64,000 bases of DNA from Piezodorus guildinii (GCA_023052935.1 CM041297.1:103260563-103324562), one strand, 5' to 3'; numbered from the stretch's first letter, positions 45,460 to 57,349 are shown. Translations and numbers: made by a program. Notes: generated from the sequence alone by a model not told the origin.

Positions 45460-46390
45460 TATCGAAAACATTATTAAGGATTATTTTGGCTTGTATTCGA
45501 TGCTAGATTAGCTTAGCTAGCTAGATTAGCTTTAAAAACTTTTGACTGGTTCAAGGTGCCAAAGATATCGACAGTTTTATTTTATTTATTTCTTCCTGGC
45601 GCTACGGTCCAGCAAGGACTTATAAAGCTTCTCCACTCCCTCCTATCCCGGGCAAGCATACGCCATCTTCTAATGCATACCTCCTTTAGGACGTTCTCAA
45701 CATTTGAACATTTAGACAATATTTAAAGGGAGTCAATAAATTAATACCGTGGGCTGTTTCAAAAATTCGTTATTAAATGTTCAAGACCTTTATAGAATAG
45801 AATAGAAAAAAGCTTTCATTCTGGGACTTAGTCCCTTGAGAATAACATAAAATTTACAAATAAAGATTGCACATCTGGTTATAAAACATTAGATAGATTA
45901 ATTATTATATTGTGCAATGACTAATAGTTTAATCAAAATACACATATTTTTATAAGATTCAATCAAATTTAAAATTAAAGATGTGTGGGTCTTTCTTTTA
46001 AATTGTTAATATCTCCTTTTCGTTATTGAGGAGGTATGGACACGTATGTGTTCAGACCATATAACGAGATTCGATTGAATTAAGAATATCTTAAAACGCA
46101 TGAAATACAATACTTAAAATTTTTCAAAATATTTTAAGAACGCCGTACTTTTCATCCTAAGTATTGCATTTATAGGTAAGTTAAAGTTTACTTTTTTTTT
46201 TTTTTTTTTTTTTTGCATAGTTATAACCTTTTCACCCCATAGGTACTATTTACTCGTTATTATTCAGTTTATACGATTATTAGGTAATCATAAATTTGCC
46301 ACGATACTTGTTTATACTAGTAATTAAACTCATTTTAATTTCATTCTGACATTTCATACTTTTATATATATATATATATATACTCTATAC
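45460..46390. other. AT-rich sequence with a weak LINE-like patch
   Basis: 45585-45700 (CTTCCTGGCGCTACGGTCCA and on) resembles 3' UTR patches common in arthropod LINEs, but I cannot place it. (TA)n at 46363-46381. Confidence 0.3.
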
Positions 46391-46690
46391 TTTCTTCAAT
46401 CTTCCAGCTGTTCTCCGGAAAACGATTTACGCCAAATATTCTAAAGGCTCATTGAGATTGCGGTACCACCACACACCACACCAGACAATAACTTACCTGC
46501 TTTGCTGTTTATCCTTTACTTCTTGAAGGCGTGCATGTCTTATCTGACGAAGTCCTTTTCTAGAGAGCTGTGGTCTTAAGACCTGAGCCACACCTTAGCC
46601 TGTAATGGCGTTGAGGAGGCTTTAATGGGCGTTTCGCAAGAATACTAAGGAGAAGCAGGAAGCTATCATTAATGTTAATTATTATTCCTT
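46391..46690 (+). repeat. R4 dispersed repeat, uninterrupted copy
   Basis: Matches 53369-53604 plus 53918-54005 in order: CTCATTGAGATTGCGGTACC, ACCACA, GGCGTGCATGTCTTATCTGA, CTGTGGTCT, CCTGAGCCACACCT and GTTGAGGAGGCTTTAATGGG. No frame. It supplies the empty-site sequence for the MITE in the other copy. Confidence 0.65.
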
Positions 46691-47371
46691 TCTTCATCAG
46701 TATTCATTCAATGAGAATCCTTTGAGAGATAGTCGTAAAATGCTAATTAAATTATTATTTTCGAAGAAAGTAACATTGATATTACATATGGCCATATATG
46801 TTTACTATTAATTCAGATTGACTTACTTGCTGACTCGCTGTATTACTTTCACTTACATAATTATGCTAGTATCCAAAGCACACACCGACGGAAACTGGGG
46901 CGGAACACCAAATTATTGGACATTGTAGTATTATGGCCAGACAGTTGGCCGTACGAAAAAAAGGTTATACGTAGATCCCATTATTTTTTAACGAGTAATC
47001 GGTTTATGCATTCAGGCTTTAATTTTGATGTACATGGTGTCCCATAAGACGCTATTTTTTTTTTTTTTTCAATTGGAACTCAATAATTTGACGTCGTAAA
47101 TTGATTCCACACCCTATTTTCAGCAGGTTTTACTTCGAACACTTTTTTGGATAAAAGCTACCGTGTAAAAGGATTACGTAGTTTTGGGGCAAACCTAACC
47201 CCTCCCCCTCACTCTTTTCCATATAAGATGAGAAGGTACCATTCAATTTGCAATAAAAAAACATGAACGAAATCCATACAAATTTTTATTCAAAATATTA
47301 TAATTACATAATTATATATACCAAAAAAAAATATTTAAAGCTATGTTGGTTTAGTAAAATAATGTAATATA

Positions 47372-47408
<37 letters not shown>

Positions 47409-48807
47409 TTTATTACAAATTTAAAGCATCAGGTGATAATTTATTTTTACGATTCATGAGAATTAAAAACAATAATACGTTCATAAAGTATAAACAAAGA
47501 ATCTGAAATTTAAGGGACAACATTTAAAAGAAGAGATAAAAGGAAAAAAAATCTCGTAAACCTGCACGAACGCGCAGGTAATTATTAATGGAAAGTAAAC
47601 TATAACCTTCTAGTTAATTTCTGTGGTGGTAGGATTTCTGGGGGATTTTGAGCGATTTTCGTTGTGAATGTTTTAATTTTTTTTTTTCATAAATAAAAAC
47701 TTAAAGAATCTATAAAAGTTCGAGCTCCGTAAATTTAAATTATGATAATAAAGTTAAATTATCGGAATAAAGATGATTCAATAATTTTGGTTCATCAAAA
47801 TAGTTATGGTTTTTTTTTTAAATAAGGAAATTTTCTATGGACGGTCGTTTTAATAAGTTATCTTAAGTGGAAATGTTTAATTAAAAAAAACTAAACTGAC
47901 GATGGAAAATGATAATAGAAACTAAGAAAAACAGCTTAACCATAAAAATATAGAAAAATTCGAAATTTCAGATATTGGTCCCATGTCCACCGAATGCATA
48001 GGCTCATCCCACCGTGCGACGAACACGCAGGCGGTGACCAAGAGATGCTGATCACATTCTAAGATGAACCGCTGCTTCAGCAGTTTTCATATTTGCTTAC
48101 AGCAAGGTAATTGCAGATTGAAAATTTCATTGAATATAGTCTTGATTGTGATAAATAAATAAATTTTGGATGGTATTTGAAATTTCTGTGATGTATGAAC
48201 CGCTCTTTTAGCTAATTTATTTTATAATTAACGTCCTAATAGAATCGTCCTTATAAACAAAACAATATGTTCGTTTCAAGATTTGTTTTCCAGCTGAAAT
48301 AAGACATTAAGTTTAACCGACATTGAGAAAAGAGGTCTTGAAACATTTTTTTTTTCTTCTCATGCACGACCACGTTTATAGAATATTTTCCCAGTAATTA
48401 CATTGGCAGGCACGCTCTCCGAATATACGAATGATTACTCAGAGATACCTTTTCCTCGTGACGACACACCTTTATATAGCGTCCTTCGAGAGGGCTACGA
48501 TTACCGTACCGAGCCATGTAATTTACACATTTTCTACATATGTTGATGTAAGATAAATTAACAAATTTCCTAAGGAATGCAGTGGTGGGTTTACCGTACG
48601 GGCCATTATGAAAACTTCCTATGCATTCGCAGGGTCTTTGTTGCCCAAAACTTGTTTTAGATTATATTAGTATTAGTATTATATGTAAATAATAATAGTG
48701 AGTTTTAAATTAATTATGACAAATTGTTGAAGATAATTTTTCAAAGACAAATATTTAAATAATGTATTTGTATTCACTAATCAAAGTTTAAAAAAAAAAT
48801 TGTCTGT
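46691..48807. other. AT-rich sequence, nothing firmly recognised
   Basis: (TA)n at 47378-47403. A modestly GC-richer patch at 48365-48520 has no frame. No gene. Confidence 0.4.
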
Positions 48808-48845
48808 CTTGAGAATGGGGAAACAACTCCGAAACGTTGATAGAT
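48808..48845 (+). repeat. Decayed Penelope-type stem-loop motif
   Basis: CTTGAGAATGGGG, loop, CTCCGAAACGTTGATAG: same layout with an imperfect stem. Located just before a J2 fragment. Confidence 0.4.
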
Positions 48846-48894
48846 GTGAATGATTGTGAAATAAAATAGATAAAAACAAAGGGAAGTTAAGGTT

Positions 48895-49275
48895 TGCTCA
48901 TTTAATTGTTTTAGATTGTTTTCAGAAATCCTCAATACTCCTTACTTTGTCACCAACAAATTCATCCATAAAGACCTTAATGTACCATATGTTGCTGATT
49001 TGGCCCGTACGAGGTATCATTCTTTCCATGACCAACTCCACTTCCACTCTAACCCACTAGTTTCAATCCTGGCTTCCTCTTCCATTCCTGACAATCCTCC
49101 GAGGCGTCTGAAAAGAAGATGGCCTCGAGACCTTCTAGTGTAGATTACCTAGTGGAGTGTTGCCAATGGGCATATTCTTTTCATGTCTTTTCATGTATAT
49201 TATGAGCCAATTTATTTGTTGTATTTACTAATACAGTTGTAAATTTTAATAAATAAAAAAAAAATAAAAAAAAGA
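48895..49275 (+). pseudogene. J2 Jockey-like LINE, RT C-terminus and 3' UTR
   Basis: An open 75-codon stretch ends at a natural stop: EILNTPYFVTNKFIHKDL, VPYVADLARTRYHSFHDQL and NPPRRLKRRWPRDLLV. These are the last blocks of a Jockey-type ORF2. The Met at 48916 is not a true start. A ~120-bp 3' UTR follows, ending TTTGTTGTATTTAC, ACAGTTGTAAATTTTAATAA and an A-rich tail. 5' truncation leaves about 8% of ORF2. It is the best preserved J2 C-terminus and defines the family here. Confidence 0.8.
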
Positions 49276-49821
49276 TTGTTTTACAATCATTGAAAGACAA
49301 AATATTTCACAAAATAAGCTAAGTTCATAAATAAAACTTGTCCAACCGCTACTCCCCTCACATTTCACGGTAATGCTTCCAGGTGCGGATAAATCGATTA
49401 AAAGACTAATGGTGAAGAGCAATATGACTAATGGATGGAAGTGTTGTCTTCTTGAAATGATAAAAAAGTTATTCTCTATTCTTTACCCAATATAAAACCG
49501 TTGATAAAATATTTTACTGGCTAATGCTTTAAATATTGCAGCCGTTTCAAGACAGATTCGCGGCTAAAAACATGTGTTGAAAAAATTCCTCTAACTCTGG
49601 TAATTTTGTAGACGTTAAATCGAATCACAAACTGACAATGTAAGTTATTGCCCTTAGATCTGCTTTACATTTTTTGTCATCACAAAAAATTATCTAACAG
49701 TAAAGAAAGTTGTTAAAAAAGCACTTGAAAATTAATAAAAAACGAAACCCCTAGCGAGTTATAGGTTTTCGTTTTCTATACATTGTATTACCGCTACCGG
49801 GTTGAAAAAATAACTATTTGC
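49276..49821. other. AT-rich sequence, nothing recognised
   Basis: No gene or repeat supported. Confidence 0.4.
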
Positions 49822-49838
49822 TTTATAATAGAATTGAT

Positions 49839-50153
49839 TAGAGAGCGGCGTGGTCTAGTGGATAGAGCGCTAGTATGCTGTGCTCCGGGTCCTGGGTTCG
49901 AATCCTGGCTGTGGCAGAATATTATTTATTCTGTTAACTCAGTTTGGGGACGACTCTAGAGTATGGAAACCCTCCTGGGGTAGACCCAGCCTCTATAAAG
50001 TGGGTACCCTAAGTAATTGGGGAAAAACCTGGCGACTGAGCGTGATTAAGGCCTGATCAATTCACTGCACTGCCGTTGGCCTAGAAACTGTACGAATCTC
50101 TATATCTGCTGAGCCCAAGACCCTTCATGGGTTGTAGTGGTACAGGTTTTTTT
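49839..50153 (+). mobile_element. SINE2, full-length copy with 17-bp perfect TSDs
   Basis: Head GGCGTGGTCTAGTGGATAGA (A box) and GGGTTCGAATCCTGG (B box), body as in the 28348 copy, and a 3' end GGTACAGG followed by T residues only. The 17-bp direct repeats TTTATAATAGAATTGAT at 49822-49838 and 50154-50170 fix both ends exactly and show that the T-run is the true 3' end. The youngest-looking SINE in the window. Confidence 0.9.
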
Positions 50154-50170
50154 TTTATAATAGAATTGAT

Positions 50171-50689
50171 GACGAAAATTTGAAGATGAATTTAGAAGCT
50201 CTTTATTGTTTATTTAAACTCCTTATTTGCTTTAAAAGTTTACTAATTATAATTATATTCAATTTTTTAAAATGAAAATTCATTAAAGTATTGAATATCT
50301 ACTCATACGTGACTTCATTCATGGCCCCGACCCCAAAGCGGATTCCTCGAAGTCCTGGCAAAGATTCGGTTTCCAGAGAATTGGAGGTATTTGGCTGGTA
50401 AAATGCAATTAGAATCTACTTATTAAGTGTTATGTACAGTGCCGATTAAAGGTTTGAGACTGCTTATGGTTTACATCAATTAATCTTTTTGCGGCATTTT
50501 GGCTTTCGGATTTTTCCTCTATGTGTGTTATGTTTGTTACTCTACGCAAGTCAACTGAAAATTCATTATTTATAACCGTTCTTTGATAAAAATAAAAGAA
50601 AAGAAAATTATCTGTGCAGTGAACTTCTTACAACTTTGGAAGTCCAGAAATCAATACCCTTAGGGGATTACTAGACTGTAAATAAAGCC
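50171..50689. other. Nothing recognised
   Basis: AT-rich. A short GC-richer patch near 50310-50390 has no frame. Confidence 0.35.
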
Positions 50690-51190
50690 CCAGACACAAA
50701 AATCATATTGTTTATTCTTATCCCACCTTCCGCTTAGCTACAAAAGATTTATCTACATGACTATCATAAGGCCAATATGGGCTTAAAGAGTGGAGCTTTG
50801 GGGCTCTACTAAACTATCACATTCTTCCCGTCTCCAATCCTTACAATTAAAAATCCTTCGAATAATCCTCAATGCTCCTTATTTTGTCACAAATCAACTC
50901 ATCCATAAAGACCTAATTGTTCCCTATGTTCATCAGCTATCACTTCTTTCATGACAAATCCATTCTCACTCTAACCCACTAGTTTCAAACCTTGTTTCCT
51001 CTACAATCCCTGATAATTCTCCGAGGCGCCTGAAAAGAAGATGGCCCCGAGAACTTCTGGTTGAGGATAGTTTTTAGAGATCGGTCAATGGGTAGTATCT
51101 CTACATGTGAATCATGACGGTATAATCTTATATCATATAGATTTATATCATTATACAGTTGTAAATATCAATAAATATTTTATTTTTTTT
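50690..51190 (+). pseudogene. J2 Jockey-like LINE, RT C-terminus and 3' UTR (longer copy)
   Basis: Reads FIYMTIIRPIWA, VELWGSTKLSHSSRLQS, LKILRIILNAPYFVTNQL, IHKDLIVPYVHQLS and then SPRRLKRRWPRELLVEDSF, with a stop. It extends further into the RT thumb than the 48895 copy. In-frame stops and a small deletion after HQLS show decay. The 3' UTR ends ACAGTTGTAAATATCAATAA. Same orientation as the copy 1.5 kb upstream, but different truncation points, so an independent insertion. Confidence 0.8.
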
Positions 51191-51989
51191 TAATTATCCC
51201 ATTAGAAGTCTCAGTAATAATTATATTTAATCAAATTATTTCTCGTTATTTACATTATTGACAAACCTTTCTTTACACCTAATTATCAAATTTGTTTATA
51301 AATATAAATAATAATAAGATACCTATATTTATTTAGGTATTTATAGAGGTTATTCATGATGTTTTAATGTAAATTATAGGTGGTCTCAAACTTTCGACCG
51401 GTAGTATATATATTGAATCTATAGAATATGGTACCCAAAAATTTGCAATAAAAATATTTATTTAGCTATAAATGTTATAATCAGTTAACAAATAATGGAA
51501 TAATCACTCTGAAATAAGAGTTATATCTAAACCTATTAATTTACTAAACTTAACTATTACTTCGAGAATTATCTTTAATTATCGTTTTATATTGTAGTTA
51601 TTTTATTGTACATTTTACTATTTTTTTTTTTTCTATTTTATATACAGCTATTTATAAGCCAACTTTCTGAATGCCTTGGGAAAAAAAAATTTTTAATTAA
51701 AAAATTAACCGATTTCAACCGACTCTTGCCTGAAGTTGCTAATTTCTTCAAGAAAATTGACTCTCGTGAAGGAAGAGTGTCAGTAGGCCGCGGGTTAAGT
51801 AGGCGGCTAAGAGATCTTCAAGGCGTCTGATCATTTTGGCATTGGCCCTAAAGGCAGGTCAATACCAGGCCATTGGAGTGAGTAGGACCTCAATTGCTAG
51901 GTGTGCCCAATATTTTAATTGCAATGATGTTATATGAATAAGTCGCATATATATCAAAGGTAAATTCATTTGTGATAATATAAAATACA
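51191..51989. other. Mostly AT-rich, one GC-richer patch
   Basis: The plus frame at 51606-51830 ends in a GC-richer patch (51720-51900) with no recognisable domain. Confidence 0.3.
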
Positions 51990-52725
51990 CAAAATTACTC
52001 AAAATATCTATCAAGTTAATAATGTTTTAAAAACGGGATATTTAAAAAAAAAAATCTGTTCAGCTGTTTCTTAAAATATCCAGTTATTTTTTTCTTAAAT
52101 CTTTCGCTTTCCAACAGTATATTATTACAATATACACCTACATTACTGTTTTTATGTTGAAAAACGCAAAAATTTCATTAAAAAATATGTTTGCTCTTTT
52201 ATCCTTTAGTTGGTTATCAAATTCATTTAGCTGTTTTTTAGCAATGCTAATCAGATGATATGGTTAATTTTATGAAACCTGCACAATTAAAGGTTCTTTA
52301 CAGGAAGAAAATATCAGCCTTTAAGCCCTGTCAGACTATTTCAATCAGTATGAAATCTAGAACATATATAAGCCCATTAAATTTTACATCTATATAGTGA
52401 ATTCAATCAACATCGTTAGAGTCGTTTTTGAGAAAACCGTGCAAATATCCAAAATGTGGTTCTTCTTGTTAGCTGATTTTGATGGAAAAGTTACTGTAAC
52501 TTCTCGGGCGTATAGTTGTCTTAAATATGAAATTCCAGTTTCGTACGTTTCGGCGCTAGACTTACCTCACACTCACACATTCCTTTTTGCGGAACTTGGT
52601 CATTTGGACTCAGGAACCCTAAAACGTATATTTCTGGTGAAAACTCGAATTCGAAAATTTTAACGATCGCAAAAATTGCATGATCGCAACCCTTATTATA
52701 TATTTGATATATGGGTGAGTGAAAG
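51990..52725 (+). repeat. R1 dispersed repeat, copy d
   Basis: Ordered R1 landmarks: ATCTTTCGCTTTCCAACAGT, AATTAAAGGTTCTTTACAGG, CCCTGTCAGACTATTTCAAT, ATTTTACATCTATATAG, ACTTCTCGGGCGTATAGTTG, ATATGAAATTCCAGTTTCG and a 3' end GGGTGAGTGAAAGTAAAG. The 88-codon plus frame inside (52397-52663) is incidental. Confidence 0.6.
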
Positions 52726-53368
52726 TAAAGACAAATAGCTGTGAAGAAAATTAATAATAACAGTGTAAATTATCAACGCAAATAGTGAGAACACATTGTT
52801 GTCGTCTAGGAATTTCTAACGTTTAAGATTTGAATGCATGTGTAGTTTAGGAGTTAGATATAGAAGTCTTCGCTAAAATATTGTAGGGACAATATACTAT
52901 TGAAAAAAAACAAAAAACAATAACGTCATTTGTCCCAAAGCATGTTACGCAAGAATAGTTAGATGATGATTAAAAATATTAAATGTGACTATAGAATTCC
53001 AAGGATTTAAAATTATTTGATTTTTCAATATTTATTAAGGTGTGCTGCTACTATATTCAATTATTTTTTCTCCGGATTCAAGAATATTCTTATTAAAAAA
53101 AAAAAATATTGATATATTGTCACTTAACGTTCAGGAGGGTCGATTTTACTAACTTTTATGTGATATTTCAGGCGTATATCTAACTTGGACACATGACTTC
53201 ATTTTACTACAACATATGATGTTTAAGGTTGAATTACCATTAACACACACTATTTTCCATGAGTGTTTTTATTTCCAATAACGCTTATTCACAGCTGTAT
53301 TTTAAATAATTGAAAGAGTTTTCTGACTTTGTAAACACATTAATTTTTCACTCCATGTTCATTATCGC
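52726..53368. other. AT-rich sequence, nothing recognised
   Basis: No gene or repeat supported. Confidence 0.4.
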
Positions 53369-53604
53369 TTTAACTATCCGGCTTTGAGCTGAACAACGAT
53401 TTGCGCAAAAGATCTAAAAGCTCATTGAGATTGCGGTACCACCACATACCAAAGTAATTGCCACACCAGAACAATAACCTATCTGTTTTCCTGGCTATCT
53501 TCTAGTTCTTGTAGGCGTGCATGTCTTATCTGACGGCGTCCTTAAGAGGAAGACTGTGGTCTAACACCTGAGCCACACCTCAATTATTACAGGGGTTGAA
53601 GAAG
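53369..53604 (+). repeat. R4 dispersed repeat, left part (split by MITE)
   Basis: Continues at 53918-54005. See 46391-46690 for the uninterrupted copy. Confidence 0.65.
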
Positions 53605-53909
53605 TAGGGGTGGGCATAATCGAATGACGATTATGGGATCATTCGATTATTTCAATCATTCGAATTAATCGATTATCGGATTAATCGGTTTGGATAAGCG
53701 AATGATCATTCGAACTGAACTGTTTATCGATAATCGAGGGATAATAAGGAGCTTGGATATGGAACGACCTTTTTTATTCTTCTTTTGTTTGCTCTTCACA
53801 TAAATTATATGCATATACTAGGCTCAGCCACTATACAGACGGCAAGTGTCAAATATCGTCTCTCACAATACATACTAATCATTTGATCATTCGATTATGC
53901 CCATCCCTA
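53605..53909. mobile_element. hAT-type MITE (305 bp)
   Basis: Terminal inverted repeats TAGGGGTGGGCATAATCGAA (left) and TAGGGATGGGCATAATCGAA (right, reverse strand) resemble hAT ends (YAGRGGTGGGCA). Flanks TGAAGAAG (53597-53604) and CGAAGAAG (53910-53917) are an 8-bp TSD with one mismatch, the length hAT elements make. The subterminal region is packed with ATCATTCGA-type repeats, typical transposase binding sites. No coding capacity. Inserted in R4. Confidence 0.85.
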
Positions 53910-53917
53910 CGAAGAAG

Positions 53918-54005
53918 CTCTATGGCGTGTCTGAAAGAAATATAATAAACGTGCAAGGAAAGTGGTTGGATACTCTACCGAATCTTTCATTAATGATAAA
54001 TATCG
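53918..54005 (+). repeat. R4 dispersed repeat, right part
   Basis: AGCTCTATGGCGTGTCTGAA and TCATTAATGATAAAT match the end of R4 at about 46617-46675. Confidence 0.5.
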
Positions 54006-54109
54006 TTCGTTATTTACTAATAGTCAATAAGCAATAATTCTCTTCTTAATAATCGTATAAGTTTTGAATTCTTGCTAATGTTATACTTAATAATGTTAAG
54101 CAAACCGTC

Positions 54110-54560
54110 TTTTCGTTTGAACCGATATAAATCCTAGCGACAAATGTTATATGACATACAATTTTTCAAATTAAATTTCTGACTAGGAAACTGTCTTCAT
54201 TCCCTATCCGAGCAAGACGTTGAATTTTTGAAGTTGAAAGTATGTTACAAAAAAAAAAAAGTGATTTTTTATTCATTGAAACCAATGTAGCTCCTTAACG
54301 GTAGGTCCTAATGACAAATGTTATTTAACAAAAAATATTCTTCAATAAATTTGTGACCAGTAGACTGGAGTTGAAATTTTGATTCGAGACCAAACAAAGA
54401 TAGGAAAAACGACAAGACTAAAAAAAATGTAAACAAATGTGACTTTTTTCTTTTAAAACATTATAGCATATAAACAGTTGGTCCTAGCGACAAACGCTAT
54501 ATAACAACAAATATTCTTCTCTAAATTTCAGACTAGTATTTTTCATAAATTTTTTTATCC
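54110..54560 (+). repeat. Three-unit tandem array, ~175-bp monomer
   Basis: Units begin at TCCTAGCGACAAATG (54132), TCCTAATGACAAATG (54306) and TCCTAGCGACAAACG (54482), spacing 174 and 176 bp. Each continues with ATAT/TTAACA.., TTCAAATTAAATTTCTGACTAG-like sequence and then an A-rich/T-rich junction. Diverged, satellite-like, noncoding. Confidence 0.65.
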
Positions 54561-54663
54561 TAGCTACGCCAATAGAGGTTGGGCGTTTTAAACTGAGGGT
54601 GAATAAAACGTTACATAATGAAAGTTACAGCAAAAAGACGTATTCATTTCAAATTATACATTT

Positions 54664-54966
54664 GGGGTTATCTGTAGCATGATGGTTAGCATAACAGGCT
54701 CCTATGCCAAAGGTCCCGGGTTCAAACCCGCAGGTAGCCCTAGGATTTTTTAATGGGAGTAAAAAATCCTTAGTTATGCCGTCCTTCGGAGGGGACGTTA
54801 AAAGGTGGAGCCTACCCTGTGCGATGTCAGGTACTCGTTAAAGATCCCTATCCTATCCTATCCCCTAAGATCCCTATCCTCGTTAAAGATCCCTAGCCTG
54901 GATAGGCAATATTTAGGATTCCCACTTCTTAGCAGCATAAAGGGACGTTGAATAAATAAACAAACA
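54664..54966 (+). mobile_element. SINE1 copy with local expansion
   Basis: Well preserved: head with TAGCATAACAGGCTCC, B box GGGTTCAAACCC, body GGGAGTAAAAAATCCTTAG. It contains an extra duplication of AAGATCCCTATCCT (about 54841-54895) and lacks part of the 3' body. Tail AATAAATAAACAAACAA. Imperfect flanking repeats only. Confidence 0.8.
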
Positions 54967-55987
54967 ATTTTTACATTTTCGGCATTGCTGACGAATTAAT
55001 AGTTTTAGAGAGGAGAAAGGAGGGAGGGCGTATTCCCCCTTCCTCTTGTGGTATATCCTATAACTCCCTAACCTTCGTGCAGCCCCCCAAACCAGGTATT
55101 GATCCTTTGCTGCGTAAAGTTTCTTAAAATATTCTTTCCATTGTCCTGAAAAAAAGTCCTTTAGAAAATAAAATTGTCAAGTCTTCTATATTTTATGGGC
55201 TTATAAATCCTAATTATATTATTATATATATATATAATATAATATATATATAATATATATATTATTTATATATGTGGTCTTATTTTTCCTAGTCCAGATA
55301 TTAGAGAGCCGAGAATAATCCAAGATAACCTTGCAGCATACATAACTACCAATTGTGCACTAACAGCTGACGACGTTAAAGCATCCTGACAAGCTGCGTG
55401 GAGACATAAAAAGTGTCAGTTCAATAGCCGCTGGTGTCCTTGTCATCTTAGGCCAGGCGAAAATCCTGTTCCACGTACCTTCATTTTGTGAATTATTTCG
55501 TTTTTTTTGCGGCTCACCTCGATATTAATGTACCTGTTTTGTTGAATCAATTATTTTAAAAATTGACATTAAGTGGAATTTTTAAAAACTTTAATTAGTA
55601 GTTCGTGACGCTGAAGAAAAGAAAAGTTAATTTTAGTGCCATTCAGCTTACTAAATTAAATTTCTGTAAGTTATATTTAAAGGATAATAATTTCTTATTG
55701 AAAAAAAAAAAAAAAAAAAAAAAAGAAAAAAAAAATGCAACCCGCATTTAGAATATGAATCTATGATTTCATGAATTTTAAACATAAATGCAAAATCAAA
55801 ATGTGAACTTCATATAGTTCTATATGTACCTAATATGAACGCGTGTAAAATAGACAGGCAAAAATATCGTACATTACAGCACTGAAATCAAAATAATTAA
55901 AATAACTATTTTTTCCATATGTTTTACAATTCTTTACAAGCTTGTATTTAAGGTTTTTAAATTTTTCTTTTAAAATAAATTGTATGT
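54967..55987. other. Mixed sequence, no gene
   Basis: Interrupted (TA)n at 55221-55275. A-run at 55700-55735. GC-richer patches near 55020-55110 and 55310-55480 have no frames. Confidence 0.35.
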
Positions 55988-56270
55988 TGTTTATTTATTT
56001 AACGTCACATTATGCTACTGTGGCTAATCGCACGATGCTACAGTGGTAGTCCTAAATTTTGCCTATCCAGGTTTAATTAGGATAGGGATCTTTAACGAGT
56101 ACCTGATGTCATCGCACTGGCTTGGGACCACTTTTTAACGTCCCCTCCGAAGAACGGCATAACTAAGGATTTTTACTCCCATTAAAAAATCCTAGGACCA
56201 CAGGCGGGCTTGAACTTTGACCTTTGGCATAGAAGGCTGTTATGCTAATCATCCTGCTACAGTTGATCCC
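55988..56270 (-). mobile_element. SINE1, near full-length copy
   Basis: Reversed tail TTGTTTATTTATTTAACGTC, body CCAGGTTTAATTAGGATAGG, and reversed head with CGGGCTTGAAC (mutated B box) ending ACAGTTGATCCC. Confidence 0.8.
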
Positions 56271-57349
56271 TAATATAAATTTATTTTAGCTAAATGTGGC
56301 TATATCATTGCCTAAAATTGTTTCATATTCATTTGAATGAATAGTTTGCTTTTACCACAGATTTATTCGAAAACATGCCATGAGATGTATTGTTTTCTTC
56401 CAATCTCAAAATATACCATTATCACAGCGTTTACATTTTATAGTTTAATGAATTCGTATTAGTTAAATTTAGAAGAAAGATAACTGAATATGACTGGAAA
56501 TAACGAAATTTTACAGACTTATCTGCATAAAATATTATGTTGATATTAAAGATCAATTGAATTTTAAAAATTAAAGAAAATAAATGTAATATTAATAAGA
56601 TATTTTAAATACACTAGGTCAAGGAACACAGTAGTGAGCCAATTGCATCTTAGACAAAGATGGGTGACTTATTTTTATTAAATGTAATATTATTAGGGAT
56701 AAATATAAGATTAAAGGTAATATGCGTTACTTATAATTAATAAAACATGAAAATTGACTTATAAATGTATATAAATGATTTTAAGTGAATGACCATTTGT
56801 AATAAATATAATTCCATAAAAAAAGTTAATTATATAAAATAAATAATTTTACATATAATATTAAAATGGCTATTTCTAAATTGCATTGATATTTATGCGG
56901 GAAGAAATAAATAAGTCTTGAGAATGGACAAATAGAAAATCTGGAACTTGGCTTATTTAAATTAAGCCAAAATCATTCTTTATAAATTATTTTACATACT
57001 AATTTTTGTAAAATAAATATACGAATACTTCCTTTTAAATATTTTTATCAATTATTCAGCGTTAATAACATTTTATGAACATCCTCTTACGAACAGCTGT
57101 GATATATGGTTGATGACAGGCGAAGTGTCGTCACTCCCACTCGGTTCTTCGCTGCCCACATGATCTGAGGACTTACTATGCAAGCCTGCTGAAATGCACT
57201 CTTAATCTACATGCACAAATATATCTCTGATGAAGAGTGCATGGGTATTTAGTCATGTTTAATAACAATTTAAACGTTGTCAGCTAACGACATATTTTTA
57301 TATCCACGTTTTTACGTACCTAAAAATTGGCTCTAATCCGCAATGATTT
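56271..57349. other. AT-rich sequence with one hairpin
   Basis: A 10-bp perfect inverted repeat ATGCACTCTT/AAGAGTGCAT (57194-57203, 57233-57242) lies in a GC-richer patch (57105-57245). No gene. Confidence 0.35.

Noticed and set aside
52397..52663. 88-codon plus frame
   Set aside because: Lies inside R1. The other R1 copies do not keep the frame.
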